Source of the DNA: Sporothrix humicola
Lineage: Eukaryota > Ascomycota > Sordariomycetes > Ophiostomatales > Ophiostomataceae
Direction: 5' to 3'
DNA length: 64,000 nucleotides
Assembly: GCA_021396245.1 (NCBI GenBank)
Contig: WNYE01000089.1
Coordinates: forward strand, 106,898 to 170,897
Below the pieces are notes generated by a model. The model did not search any database. It was not told the origin of the DNA and saw only the letters and a program-made list of their open reading frames with translations. Below are positions 23,526 through 34,000 of this stretch, one piece after another (the stretch's first letter is position 1; each line of letters begins with the position of its first letter). The translations under genes were made by a program, and so were the position numbers.

Positions 23526-24435
23526 ATGGATGCTTTTCAGACACATCCCGAGAATGCGCTGCAGGCCATGGCCTTTACGGCGCCCGGGTCGTTCTCGTTC
23601 CCCGGCGGCCACGCCGAGCTCACGCCGCCTGGCGACTCGCTTATCGACCTTGCAGTGAAGGGCAGCAGCAACCACACGCAAAAGCCGGGGTCTGCAGAGA
23701 GTTCGTTCAGCACGGCTGGCTTAGAGAGTGGTGTCGTGACGCCGGTCACGCCGGTTGCCACGCCGGCGGCCGTGTCGAGCGGGAGCGGCCTGGTACCAGT
23801 TCTGCAGTAAGTGTTGTGCGCTGTGTATTTTTTCTAGTCCGACGCAAGGTACTCACATTTCAGGAATATCGTTGCTACAGTAAACTTGGATTGCCGGCTG
23901 GATCTCAAGACTATTGCTCTGCACGCCCGCAATGCAGAATACAACCCAAAGGTAGGCACGAGGTCATACACGCGCAATGTTATTTTCCTACTAACACTTT
24001 CAGCGCTTCGCCGCGGTTATCATGCGAATCCGCGACCCCAAGACGACGGCGCTCATCTTTGCGAGTGGAAAGATGGTGGTCACGGGCGCCAAGTCCGAAG
24101 ACGACAGCAAGCTTGCGTCGCGCAAGTACGCACGCATTATCCAGAAGCTGGGGTTCGACGCCAAGTTTACCGATTTCAAGATCCAGAACATTGTCGGCTC
24201 GTGCGACATCAAGTTCCCGATCCGACTCGAGGGCCTGGCGTCGCGGCACCACAACTTCAGCTCGTACGAGCCGGAGCTCTTTCCGGGGCTGATCTACCGC
24301 ATGATTAAGCCCAAGGTCGTGCTGCTCATTTTTGTGAGCGGCAAGACGGTGCTGACGGGCGCCAAGGTCCGCGAGGAGATTTACCAGGCGTTTGAGATGA
24401 TCTACCCGGTGTTGCAAGACTTCCGGAAGGTGTAG
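23526..24435 (+). CDS. TBP: TATA-binding protein (TFIID subunit)
   Basis: Three exons, 23526-23806, 23864-23951 and 24004-24435, give 266 aa. The introns are 57 and 52 bp, with GTAAGT/GTAGGC donors and CAG acceptors. The first 90 residues are a variable Ser/Thr/Pro/Gly-rich tail. The rest is the two-repeat saddle: repeat 1 from NIVATVNLDCRLDLKTIALHARNAEYNPK to ARIIQKLGF, repeat 2 from DFKIQNIVGSCDIKFPIRLE to FEMIYPVLQDFRKV. Both DNA-intercalating phenylalanine-containing stirrups (RFAAVIMRIRDPKTTALIFASGK and FPGLIYRMIKPKVVLLIFVSGK) are present. It is the general initiation factor for Pol I, II and III. The start has the context cacaatATGG. It is convergent with the FAD oxidase gene, 395 bp apart. 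Confidence 0.98.
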
Positions 24436-24830
24436 TTGTCGGTGTGGCTCTCCCTTGCGCTCTGAGGGCTGGCATGTTGCCGTCTTGACGACTGACTGTC
24501 CAGCTGCTCTTCCTTGCTCCTCTTTTGATTTTGTTTAATTGCTTTCTTCGCTTTTGCTTTATCTTTTTTTACAAGCATTGCCTCGGCGTTTGGCGGATTG
24601 TGTTATGAAATCACACATGAATGGAGTTATGGACAAGAAAGGTTACGACATACACATATGAGGTTGGGTTTACGTCTGTTTAATTTATTTCATTGACAGC
24701 TCGAGAGCTGGTCAAGCGTCACTTAATACATCGATGATTCATCTAAGAGACTATGACAATATGGGTGTTTGTATATGTGATATGTACATTCGTGGTCTTG
24801 AGAGGGTTCATGCTTTCGTGCCAATGACGT
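24436..24830. other. Convergent intergenic region, TBP / FAD oxidase
   Basis: These 395 bp hold the 3' UTRs of the two convergent genes. T-rich tracts near 24530-24580 on + fit TBP 3' end formation. Nothing else is recognised. Confidence 0.5.
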
Positions 24831-26309
24831 CTATGCTGCGCTCTTTGCCAGCTCGTCCTGCAGTATGAGACCTGGCTTGCCGCCGCGACTGCCGTCTTCG
24901 GTGACGACAGTCGCCCAGCCGAGACTGGCCGCATCCGCATCCTGGGCCCTGTTGCGCCAGGCCCACTTGCTGGCAAAAGCGGCTGGGCGCTGGCCGACGA
25001 CGCAGTCAACAACTTTCTCGCCAAGCACCGGAAGGAACTTGAAGGCATGACCGCTGCCGCCGGTGGCCACAAACAGGCCCTGGTAGTCCGGATGGTAGTC
25101 GACGATAAAGTCGCCGGTGGGCGTGTCCGTGTACCAGCAGATGCGCGTCTTGTGGAACGGCCGATCGACCAAGTCGGGCAGCGGGACCATTTGCCGCAGG
25201 CCACGGCGCAGGTCATCGGCGCCCTCGCGCGGGATGCACAGTTTCGGGTCGTCAAGGTGCGTCAGCGGTTTGCAGACGCCAGAGTTTTCGGTTGTGCATT
25301 CCGGGTCAGAGGACCCGGTCGGGTTGATGTACCCATAAGCGTGCCGCGCCACTTTGAGCTCCCGGCTCTCGGGCGCCGGCGGGATCACAAAGAGGCCCGT
25401 AGTTAGATTGAGGACAACCGGCATGGCGGCCACTACGGCGTGTTCTTGTTCATTGGCTAAAGGAACGTAGCCTAGGACCTGGCCCGTGGCGGCCAGCGAG
25501 CCACTCAAAGACGTTCCGCCGATCAGCGACTCTGTCCACGCGCCGGTAGCCGCAATCGTCAGGTCGGCGACAAGTCGTCGTCCGTCGTCGAGGACAACGC
25601 CAGTTACCCGGTTGCCTTCTGTCTCTAGCGACTTGACACACCCCCGGACAAACTTGACCCGTCCAGCCTTTTGCACCCGCTTCTGGAACCAGGCCATGCT
25701 GGCGGCTGCATCGGCCCAGCCACTGGCGCCGTTCAAGTAGCCCCAGTCGCCCGTGGTGCCGCCGGTACCGACAACCTCGCGGATGGCTTCCGGGCTCGGC
25801 AGCTCCTTGAGCTTGGTGGCCAGGTAAGGGTCCTTGGCGGCCAGAGCTTGGACATTCGCCCAGCTTTCCCGCACATAGTCCATCCCAGATTTTTTCTTGG
25901 GCTTCGACGGGTCTGCTGCAACAGAAACATCGTCCGATGTATCGGCCACAACCACCAGCCCGCTCTCCCGGTACCGTCCGCCGCCGCCAATGTAGTCGTC
26001 CTCGTCGACGCCATCCTCTGGCTTCTTGGCTCCTCTCCAGAAAGCCTGCGCCTCGTCCGCCAAAGCCGCGTAGGCCGGGTCCGCATAGTCTGCCCGGATG
26101 ATCCGCGACGAGTCGATGCTCGCCGCATCGCGTGCGGGGAAGTGTCGACAGTCGTTTTCATCGTCTCCTCCTTCAGCTCCAGATCCTCTGTCCACAACAG
26201 TAATTGTCGTGTTGGCAAACTCGGGCCGCCGGCTCAGCGCGTCGGCCGTGCCCAGCCCAAACACGCCACTGCCCAGGATGAGCACCGATGCAGGAGGCGA
26301 GAATGTCAT
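24831..26309 (-). CDS. FAD-dependent oxidase, DAO family (sarcosine/fructosyl-amino-acid oxidase-like)
   Basis: Single exon, 492 aa, start in good context (tcaaATGACA). The N-terminal dinucleotide fold has G-x-G-x-x-G at 13-18 (ILGSGVFGLG) and the acidic end of beta-2 in VVDRG. SSRIIRADYADPAYAALADEA is the block seen in monomeric sarcosine, saccharopine and fructosyl-amino-acid oxidases. Cys391 in ICWYTDTPTGDF aligns with the cysteine that covalently holds FAD in these enzymes, and GSGHAFK (418-424) is the C-terminal FAD contact. Two acidic/Gly-rich insertions (about 46-55 and 100-111) make it longer than the usual 430-450. The C-terminus (AKSAA) has no clear peroxisomal PTS1 tripeptide. Likely reaction: oxidation of a secondary or N-substituted amine to imine with H2O2 release; the exact substrate cannot be assigned. 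Confidence 0.8.
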   Translation of the reverse strand: MTFSPPASVLILGSGVFGLGTADALSRRPEFANTTITVVDRGSGAEGGDDENDCRHFPARDAASIDSSRIIRADYADPAYAALADEAQAFWRGAKKPEDGVDEDDYIGGGGRYRESGLVVVADTSDDVSVAADPSKPKKKSGMDYVRESWANVQALAAKDPYLATKLKELPSPEAIREVVGTGGTTGDWGYLNGASGWADAAASMAWFQKRVQKAGRVKFVRGCVKSLETEGNRVTGVVLDDGRRLVADLTIAATGAWTESLIGGTSLSGSLAATGQVLGYVPLANEQEHAVVAAMPVVLNLTTGLFVIPPAPESRELKVARHAYGYINPTGSSDPECTTENSGVCKPLTHLDDPKLCIPREGADDLRRGLRQMVPLPDLVDRPFHKTRICWYTDTPTGDFIVDYHPDYQGLFVATGGSGHAFKFLPVLGEKVVDCVVGQRPAAFASKWAWRNRAQDADAASLGWATVVTEDGSRGGKPGLILQDELAKSAA

Positions 26310-27057
26310 TTGAAGGGCGTGGGGATGTCAAAGGATGGTGTAGGATGACAATTTGACGATAAGTGGGCCTGGGCCTGTCGTTCGTTGAAGTCGAGTCGTT
26401 TGTAAGATAGTTCGTCGTGGTCGATCCGTACGACTGGGTTGGGTTTGCCCTTATTGTTCTCTTGGGCCAACCTGGGAGGCCCTTCTTTTATATCTGCAGA
26501 TCAGTATCGCCGACAGGAACCCACTTGCATGAAGCCATGGTTCGAGAAGATGCCGTTTCGAGTCGATATCGGGAACTAACAACACCCCAAGTCTAGAGGA
26601 TTCCCCTCTCGGATGAGAGACCGGAGATCGAATGCGATGCCGCAACTACGTAGGAAGGCCCCCGCAGGTGTTGTGCCTGCCGCTGCTAGCCGTCAGCAGT
26701 CAGGGCAGGAGGCCCACTAAAATTTAATGTGCTCCAACTGTGGTCCAGCGCTCTTTCCCCGAAAGTCGCATGGCGGACAGCCTAGCCTTAGCCTAGCCTG
26801 GCCCCTATGATAGGTAATTCGAAGCGACCACCACGAATCGCGACTTTGACATCGTCTCCAAAACAGCTTCAACGAACAACGAGAACATTGCCGACGACGA
26901 CACAACTCCAAACAAGCACGAGTCACAAAGAAACACGACTGAAGACGATGCGCCACTCTTTATAGCGAAACTCTTTCAATGGCCACAGCAGTAGCCGGCT
27001 GCACGCCATCATCCTGACGCGCCTTTACCTTGACCAACACCCGACACAACACACACA
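26310..27057. promoter_or_regulatory. Divergent promoter, FAD oxidase / U2SURP-like
   Basis: These 748 bp separate two divergent start codons. Two short direct motifs AGCCTAGCC/AGCCTTAGCCTAGCC occur near 26780-26800. The 100 bp before the + start are C/A-rich (CCGACACAACACACACA), typical of a leader. No RNA gene or TATA box is evident. Confidence 0.45.
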
Positions 27058-30000
27058 ATGTCCAACCCCCCAAACAGCGGCTTCAATGTCCGCTTCCCGG
27101 CCAAGCAGCCGGCGAAAAAGTCCATTTTCGAGAGGCAGCGCGCCGAGGCCGAGGCGAAACGGCAGCGGGAGGCCGCCGAGACGGCAGCCGTCTACGAAGA
27201 CTTTGTCAAGAGCTTTGACGATGGCGACAGCTCGTCAACATCAACGACGACTCCCTCCAAATCACACCATCTACAGCACCAGCAATCCTTTTCCATACCA
27301 CAGCCAAAGAGCGGGCCAACGGTCGGTGTTGCTGGCGGTCGAAGACACTTTAGTATACCGTCGTCAGGCCATGGAGGGCGGAACAGTGGACCAGGCAGCC
27401 TGGGAGGAAGCGGCTTCAACAACAGCAATAACAACCGAAATACAGACCGACCACGAGACGGCCGGCCAAGTCGACTGAGCGACGTGCGCACCCGGCTTGC
27501 CTTTGGCGACGACGATGAAGATGAGGATGGCGGAGAGCGCACAAAAGGGGAGAGCGACGAGGAGGGACAGATTGTTGAAGACGATGGACCACGAAATATT
27601 GGAGTGGGAGCTGTCGACCGAGCAGAGGAAAAGGCCACGTCCAAGCCGACAATCCGCCTAGCTAATATGCCGCCGGGGACATCACCTGCGGCCGTTAAGG
27701 CTCTTGTGGTCGGTAGTAGTAAACTGACTGTCGACGCCGTCCGCATTCTTCCGTCCTCGAATCCTTCGAGTGCCTCCACAACCGACCGCAAGTCCGTCAC
27801 GGCTATCGTGACCCTGGCAGCCGAGACCGCGGCGAGCGATATCGACGCCGCCGTTAGCGCCATGCAGAACCGCTATATGGGCTACGGATACTATCTGAAC
27901 TTGCACCGCCACTTGTCGTCGGCCGTCGTGGCAGCTTCATCGTCGACACCGTCAACAGGAAACAGTGCTGCTGCATCTCAACCCTTTGGGGCAAGACCTG
28001 TGCCTCCACAGCCAAAAACGGACAATGCTCCTCCAGGCTTTGCACCGCCTATTTCTTTCCAGGGAGGCCCGGTAGGACGGTCAAACTTTCAAGGGCGTGG
28101 CATGGGTATTCCGCCACCATCGACATACACATCTGCCAATCTGCCAAACCGGGAAGGCATTTTGCATGTTCCAGTACGCGCGCCGCGGGACATTAAGAAG
28201 CTCCGCATGATCCACAAGGTCATTGAGAACGTCCTCGACCAGGGACCCGAGTTTGAAGCCTTGCTCATGAGCAGGCCCGAGGTCCAGCTTGAAGAGAAGT
28301 GGGCTTGGCTCTGGGATGCCCGGTGTGAGGCTGGCGTCTGGTACCGCTATCGTCTCTGGGAGACCGTGACGGGCCTTTACACACACCGAGAAAAGGGACA
28401 AAGCCACGGCCAGAAAAAAGGCGGCAAGTACGTCCCCGTATTCGAGGGCAGCCATGCATGGAAGACGCCCGACAACCCGCTGCCTTTCGAGTTTGACACG
28501 AGCCTGGGTGACCTGCTGAGTGACTCGGAGTACAACTCGTCCGACGACTCGGATGAGGAGACTGCTGCCCCTCCACCGCCTACGGGCGACGACGACAAGG
28601 AGACCTTCCTCAACCCGCTCGAAAAGGCCCGCCTTACTCATCTGCTGGCACGCCTGCCCACAACTCTGTCCAAGCTCAGGAAAGGCGACGTCGCCCGCGT
28701 CACGGCCTTTGCCATTACCCACGCGAGCCGCGGCGCCAACGAGATTGTCGACCTGATCGTGGCCAATGTCGAGAGGCCGTTTTCCTACACGTCAGCCAAT
28801 CCGGACTACGCCAAGGAGAAGGAGCAGGCAGAAAACTCTGGCGCCGACGCTGCTGCCACAAGTGCAGGCACTGGGGTTGACACCAGCGGTGCACAGCTCA
28901 TCGCCGTCTACGTCGTCAGCGACATTCTGTCCTCCTCCGCCACCAGCGGCATCCGCCACGCCTGGCGCTTCCGCCAGCTCTTTGACGCTGCCCTGCGCCG
29001 CCGCAACGTCTTTGCCTCTTTGGGGAGACTCGCCGACAAGTTCCGCTGGGGCCGCATGCGCGCCGAGAAGTGGAAACGCAGCATCGGCCTTGTCCTCGGC
29101 CACTGGGAGGGCTGGTCTGTCTTTTCCGCCGAGACCCAGGCTTTCTTGGTGTCAAGCTTTGAGAACCCGCCGCTGTTGCCTGGGGAGAAGCCAAAAGAGA
29201 CGGAGGAGGCCGGAGAGACGACCGGTATGGCCGTGTCTGCAAAGAAAAGTCGGTGGAAGACGGTCGACACGACCGTGTCCACCGACCAAGAGTCGTCCAC
29301 AGGCTTCCGCCTTGTCGACAGTGCCGACGACAAGATGCAGGTGGATGGGGAGCCAGGTGGTACCGAACAAAAGGACGCCGACGCTGACGACGAATGGGCC
29401 TACCGCTCAGACTACACCGACGACGAAGCTCTCGATCTCGCCTGCATGGACGACGAAGACATTGACGGCGAGCCGTTGGAGGGAGTGGGCGCTCGACTTG
29501 ACTTTGACGGCATCCCTCTGACAGCCGACGAGGTAAGAGCGCTTGTCGGCGACATGGACGACGAGATGAGCGAAGAGGGAGAGATTGCGTCGGACGAGGA
29601 TGAACAAGAAGACGACTACGACTACGAAGCCTATGGCATGTCGTCGACAGACGGTGAGAGCGATCACGAGACTCGACGTGACCACGATCGCGATGATCGC
29701 GATGGCCGTGGACACAATCGAGTCAATGACGTCCGTGGCGTTCAGGGCGGTCAAGCTCAGCCCGACGCCCAGCGCGTCTTGGGAGAAAAAGACAGCCACC
29801 AACGTGACGTTGCAATGCAAGATGCGCATGAGCACGGCGCGCACGAGCACGATGCGCCTCAGCCAACGGCTGGGTACTCGAGTACAAAGACGACGACCGT
29901 GAATACGACAAGCGAGACGGAACAGGGACATTCCCAGGACGACCGCGCTCGGAAAGAACCCGCTCATGCAAAGACGATGCACTCGCAGACGGCGGCTCGC

Positions 30001-30297
30001 CCGAACGACCCACCGTTCATGTCGAGGTCCACAGAGACCACAACCGCACCGACAGGGATCAGTGCCTCTTCTTCGGCCCCTTCCGGGTCTTCAGCCGTGC
30101 AGGCATCATCCGTGCAGACCCCGCAGGAGGGTGTTTCTGCGTCGACAGACACGCCTCCTGGACCTGCACCCTTCCGTATGAAACTCTCTTCCTCTTCCTC
30201 CTCGTCGGCTTTTCCGCCGCGGAAACGCATGCGCGCCGCCGACATGTTTAACGACGAGGATGAGGAGGGTGAGGGCGAGGGTGAAAACAGACGATAG
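27058..30297 (+). CDS. U2SURP/SR140-like U2 snRNP-associated splicing factor
   Basis: Single exon, 1079 aa, start acacaATGTCC. The order of domains matches SR140/U2SURP: a basic/charged N-terminus (KKSIFERQRAEAEAKRQRE), an RRM-like fold from about 197 (PTIRLANMPPGTSPAAVKAL, with the second RNP region around RYMGYGYYLNLH), a SURP module at about 365-435 (RAPRDIKKLRMIHKVIENVL.. EEKWAWLWD), and a CID-type armadillo-like domain at about 515-700 (EKARLTHLLARLPTTLSKLRKGDVARVTAFAITHA.. AVYVVSDIL.. LVLGHWEGWSVFS). The C-terminal 350 residues are acidic, then His/Asp/Arg-rich and disordered. U2SURP associates with the 17S U2 snRNP in the nucleus. The unusual size for a single-exon fungal gene comes from disordered segments. 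The family call is firm; the precise partner set is inferred. Confidence 0.88.
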   Translation: MSNPPNSGFNVRFPAKQPAKKSIFERQRAEAEAKRQREAAETAAVYEDFVKSFDDGDSSSTSTTTPSKSHHLQHQQSFSIPQPKSGPTVGVAGGRRHFSIPSSGHGGRNSGPGSLGGSGFNNSNNNRNTDRPRDGRPSRLSDVRTRLAFGDDDEDEDGGERTKGESDEEGQIVEDDGPRNIGVGAVDRAEEKATSKPTIRLANMPPGTSPAAVKALVVGSSKLTVDAVRILPSSNPSSASTTDRKSVTAIVTLAAETAASDIDAAVSAMQNRYMGYGYYLNLHRHLSSAVVAASSSTPSTGNSAAASQPFGARPVPPQPKTDNAPPGFAPPISFQGGPVGRSNFQGRGMGIPPPSTYTSANLPNREGILHVPVRAPRDIKKLRMIHKVIENVLDQGPEFEALLMSRPEVQLEEKWAWLWDARCEAGVWYRYRLWETVTGLYTHREKGQSHGQKKGGKYVPVFEGSHAWKTPDNPLPFEFDTSLGDLLSDSEYNSSDDSDEETAAPPPPTGDDDKETFLNPLEKARLTHLLARLPTTLSKLRKGDVARVTAFAITHASRGANEIVDLIVANVERPFSYTSANPDYAKEKEQAENSGADAAATSAGTGVDTSGAQLIAVYVVSDILSSSATSGIRHAWRFRQLFDAALRRRNVFASLGRLADKFRWGRMRAEKWKRSIGLVLGHWEGWSVFSAETQAFLVSSFENPPLLPGEKPKETEEAGETTGMAVSAKKSRWKTVDTTVSTDQESSTGFRLVDSADDKMQVDGEPGGTEQKDADADDEWAYRSDYTDDEALDLACMDDEDIDGEPLEGVGARLDFDGIPLTADEVRALVGDMDDEMSEEGEIASDEDEQEDDYDYEAYGMSSTDGESDHETRRDHDRDDRDGRGHNRVNDVRGVQGGQAQPDAQRVLGEKDSHQRDVAMQDAHEHGAHEHDAPQPTAGYSSTKTTTVNTTSETEQGHSQDDRARKEPAHAKTMHSQTAARPNDPPFMSRSTETTTAPTGISASSSAPSGSSAVQASSVQTPQEGVSASTDTPPGPAPFRMKLSSSSSSSAFPPRKRMRAADMFNDEDEEGEGEGENRR

Positions 30298-30415
30298 TGG
30301 CCAACAATTCGGCAGGGGGCGAGGATGGCATCGCCTGATGACCCTTGCGGTGCCATCCTGTGTTACACAGAGACCTCGATGGCGGCTACGACGAGCCCTA
30401 CTAGGCCAAGAGAGG

Positions 30416-30450
30416 CAGGCCAACAAAGCAGGCCAACAAAGCAGGCCAAC
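30416..30450. repeat. 13-bp tandem repeat
   Basis: The unit CAGGCCAACAAAG is repeated 2.7 times just downstream of the U2SURP-like stop codon, probably in its 3' UTR. Confidence 0.85.
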
Positions 30451-31068
30451 GAGGAGACAAACAGACAAGGCCGAGAGGAAGGCCGACCAGGGAGAGAGCC
30501 AGGAGCCATGTCCGATTCACATCAAGTCCCCCAAGTCCGACTCATGTCGACTCATGCTGGAACATGCCGAGGCAAGTGGAGGTGGGCGACGACAGCAAGG
30601 GAAGAAGAAAGAAAAAGATGGTGGGATGGCGAGACATCGTGAAGAGAAGGACGGCCAGGGACGACCAAGGACGGCTGAGGGCCAGTCAACAAGACATGAG
30701 GCGACTGAGAAAAAGTAAACAGATGGTGACAGAGACAAGACAAAAAGCAGGGGGTTCTACGTGTGCGTACATTCGAGTACGTGTCTCTCTTCTTTTTTGA
30801 GCTTTCTTTTCTCTTCTGGTCCTTTTGGCCTGTGCGAGGTGGTACAAGGGCCTCTTTTGATTTTATAACTTTATTTTTGTGCTATTTACTGTATGACAAG
30901 CAACAGAAACATCATGATACCCCAGTTTTTACTCCCTTATTTATTTGCTTTGGTTTCTCGTTTCTTTCTTTTGATTTTTCCATCTCGTCCAGGATCCCTT
31001 GAATACGCAGAAAACACAGACGATAGGACAGCCGAACCGGGCGAGCAAGAGGGGTTGCACTGATGGCG

Positions 31069-31095
31069 AAGGCCGTTAAGGCCGTCAAGGCCGTC
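31069..31095. repeat. 9-bp tandem repeat
   Basis: AAGGCCGTY is repeated three times, followed by a short GTCGACAGTCGACAGTCAACAG repetition. No coding context. Confidence 0.85.
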
Positions 31096-34000
31096 GACAG
31101 TCGACAGTCAACAGACAGGCATAAAGACGGTTTCGGCCGTCAATGATGTCGTGGTGCATCTCGTGTCTTGGTCTGGTCTGATTGCGGCGATTGTTGACAC
31201 CCTTTTATCCTTGGGAGACTTTGTTTACTTTCTTTTCTTTATTTCTGCCTCTTTTTATCTCTCCCTCCCCTGTCCTGCTGCCCAATGTCTCTATCTACAC
31301 TCCCCAGCCATTGTCTTCTCTCTTCACGCTCCTTCACGTCTTTCTTTTGTCTCCACCCTCTTCTTTCTCTCTAAACGCCTGCTCGATCTTGCAGCAAGAG
31401 ATCACAGGTGGCACGAAGATGCACGAGAGAGGAGACGGAAAAGGGAAAAGAAACAGGGAAAGGGTGAGATGTGGATATATGGAGATGGTCTCCTTTTGAA
31501 ATTGGAGAAAAGCACGGAAAGAAAAAGAACAGTGAGCAAGGGCTCTTTTGTGAATAGGAACCTGAGCGGCCCAAGGACGGCCGGATACCCGACTCGGCAG
31601 GCCGTACAGGCCAAGGAAAGAAGCCATCCTGGTTAATAGTCACGGACTCATTCTATTCTCTTTCAAGATGTCTCTTGCCCCTTGATGCCCAATTCGGACA
31701 GCCCCTGGCAGGTCGGTCATGGTCTTATCAAGAATCCACTTACTATCCTTGATGACGACCATACGAGAAGTCCACAAAAGCCGGTCTGAGAGAAGGATAT
31801 GGGAAAGAAATCGTGATCCCATGGTCATGCCGAGTGTCGTCATAGGCCGCGAGGCGGGAACGAGGGAGACATCGAACCCAAATAGGGGGGAATAAAAAAT
31901 AAGAATAAAAATTAATCAGACAAAACATCTCAGACAGACGAGGAACACAACAAGAGTCTGCAGCTACGTTGACCTTTCGACTTGATCACAGGCAGCATGC
32001 GCCCGCCATTGTCTGTCGATGTCGATACTACTTTCAGCTACAGCTTTCCCCAGAACTTGGCACCCAGAAATGCACCATCCCGCTCTTTCGGCCACGCGAG
32101 TACCGCCACATTGGGGGCCCAGATGAAGTCCTTGCCTCTCTGGCATCTCGTTCCCGACATAAGCGCCAGCTGGGATGCATTACATAAGAAAGAGATGAAA
32201 TAAAGACCAGAAAAGAGACTGTCAATATTGCCAACATCTACTAGTCCCGTTCTTGCCGGCATGGCGTGCAACATCAACACGGGGCGGCGTCATCCAGCGT
32301 GGGGATGGTAGGATTGTGCGGGATGGTCGAGGTTGTAAGAGACAGAAAAGATGGCGGAGAAGCGAGATACTGGGCATATACTGGGCAGATACTGGGATAG
32401 TCTACCATTCTTTTCACCCATCCTGTCTCCTCCCCTTCTCAGCCACGCCCACCGAGAAACAAGTTGACTGGCTGAGAGTGTAGCTGAAAATAGGATTTGA
32501 GGGGAGAAATAAAAAAGAAAATATAGCATTCTGTCAAAAAGAGCAGAAAACAGAAACATGGACATGGGACAAGGGAGCAGGGACGGATGCATGCACACTC
32601 TTCCCCACGAGACATGGCTTGGCCTTTTTGTGTCCCAGTGTCTCTGTCTTGTGTTTTGTGTGTTTTGTGACTTGTATTTCTTGTGCACACCTTTTTTGGT
32701 GTGTGTTCCCTTGGGTCTCTTTTTGTGTCATGTCTTTGTCTTGTTATGGGGACCCTTCTTTTTTCTTCTCGAGAAATATCAGTTTCGTCCGACTCGTCCA
32801 CTCGTCCGCCGTGTTTGTATTACGTTCGACGTACTTTTGCGAGGTAAATATACGCAGGGCAGAGGCCAGCAGTGACAAGGAAATTGGCTTAAACAAGGGG
32901 ATCAGGCACAGAAATGACATCGTCTAGAAAAGGGGGAAAGATGAGCAAGAAATACCAAATACCAAATAGACGAACAACCACGAAGATGAAGCTTAAAAGT
33001 AAGAATAGAAATAGCGAGAGGGGAACGACCGAGATGTGAGACCTAGCAAACACAACTCTATTGTCCTGGGGGAACTGTAACGCCGACCGCTCGCATTCGT
33101 CCTCTTTTTTGTGTCCTTTTTCCTCCCAATACTTCTTCTCCTGTCATATCTCATGCAGGACAAGAGAAGACTGGGACACGTCAAAAAAGGTGGGTGTCCG
33201 AACGAGTAACCTCGAAGAAGTGTGAAAGGAAAAGGCGAGAGGGGGGAATCCAATACCGGGAATCTTTATTTCCTTCCGTGTCATATATGTGTGTTCTGTA
33301 AACTCACTTCCATCACCTTTTTTTCTGTCACATTTTTGACCTCTCTCTTCTTTCTAGTCTCCTCGGCTCTTGAGGCAGGGAGGAGAAGCATGAACCTGTA
33401 AAATAAGTGACCCAGAAACGGATGGAGATAACCTGCAGACTGAAAAGACCTGTTTGGACATAATACAGGGAACAAAAATGCACAAATGGCACGTAAAGGG
33501 ACAAAAAGCGGTCGGCCGTTCTTTTGCGTCTCTTTTTGCAAATCCGACAACTCGGACGGGCCGTTCCCAGATGATGTTTTTGTGTTCTTGGTTTCTTCTT
33601 TTTTGTCCTCTCCAGAACAGTCTGTGTGTTTCCTGTATTTCCGGGCTGTAAAATATATCAATTCGGCAAGTTGCATGGTCTTCGTGCATGCGGTTTTTCT
33701 GATCTCGAATTCTTTCGCTCTTCGAGTTATCCCGTTGACTCGTTCTTGCCTGTTGCCTCTTACTTCCCTTCTGATATCAACAAGCCCCTGAACCTTGGTC
33801 CTTGATTTACAGCGGTTGTTCTTTCCCTCCCTGGCATGGCACCAGGGCCTAGGGCGCCTAGGGCGCGGCATCCAGCAGCGGCTCTTGCGCTGGGAACGCG
33901 AAAATAGACCCAACAGAAGGCAGGAAAGAGCCAACGCTAGCAGGCCGTGGGTGCAGTAGCACTTGCCCCAAAATTTTCCTTGTCCTGTCCACATCGAAAA

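Noticed and set aside
30416..30450. Possible CRISPR-like or minisatellite array
   Set aside because: Fewer than three direct copies with no spacers; a simple tandem repeat in a eukaryotic 3' flank.
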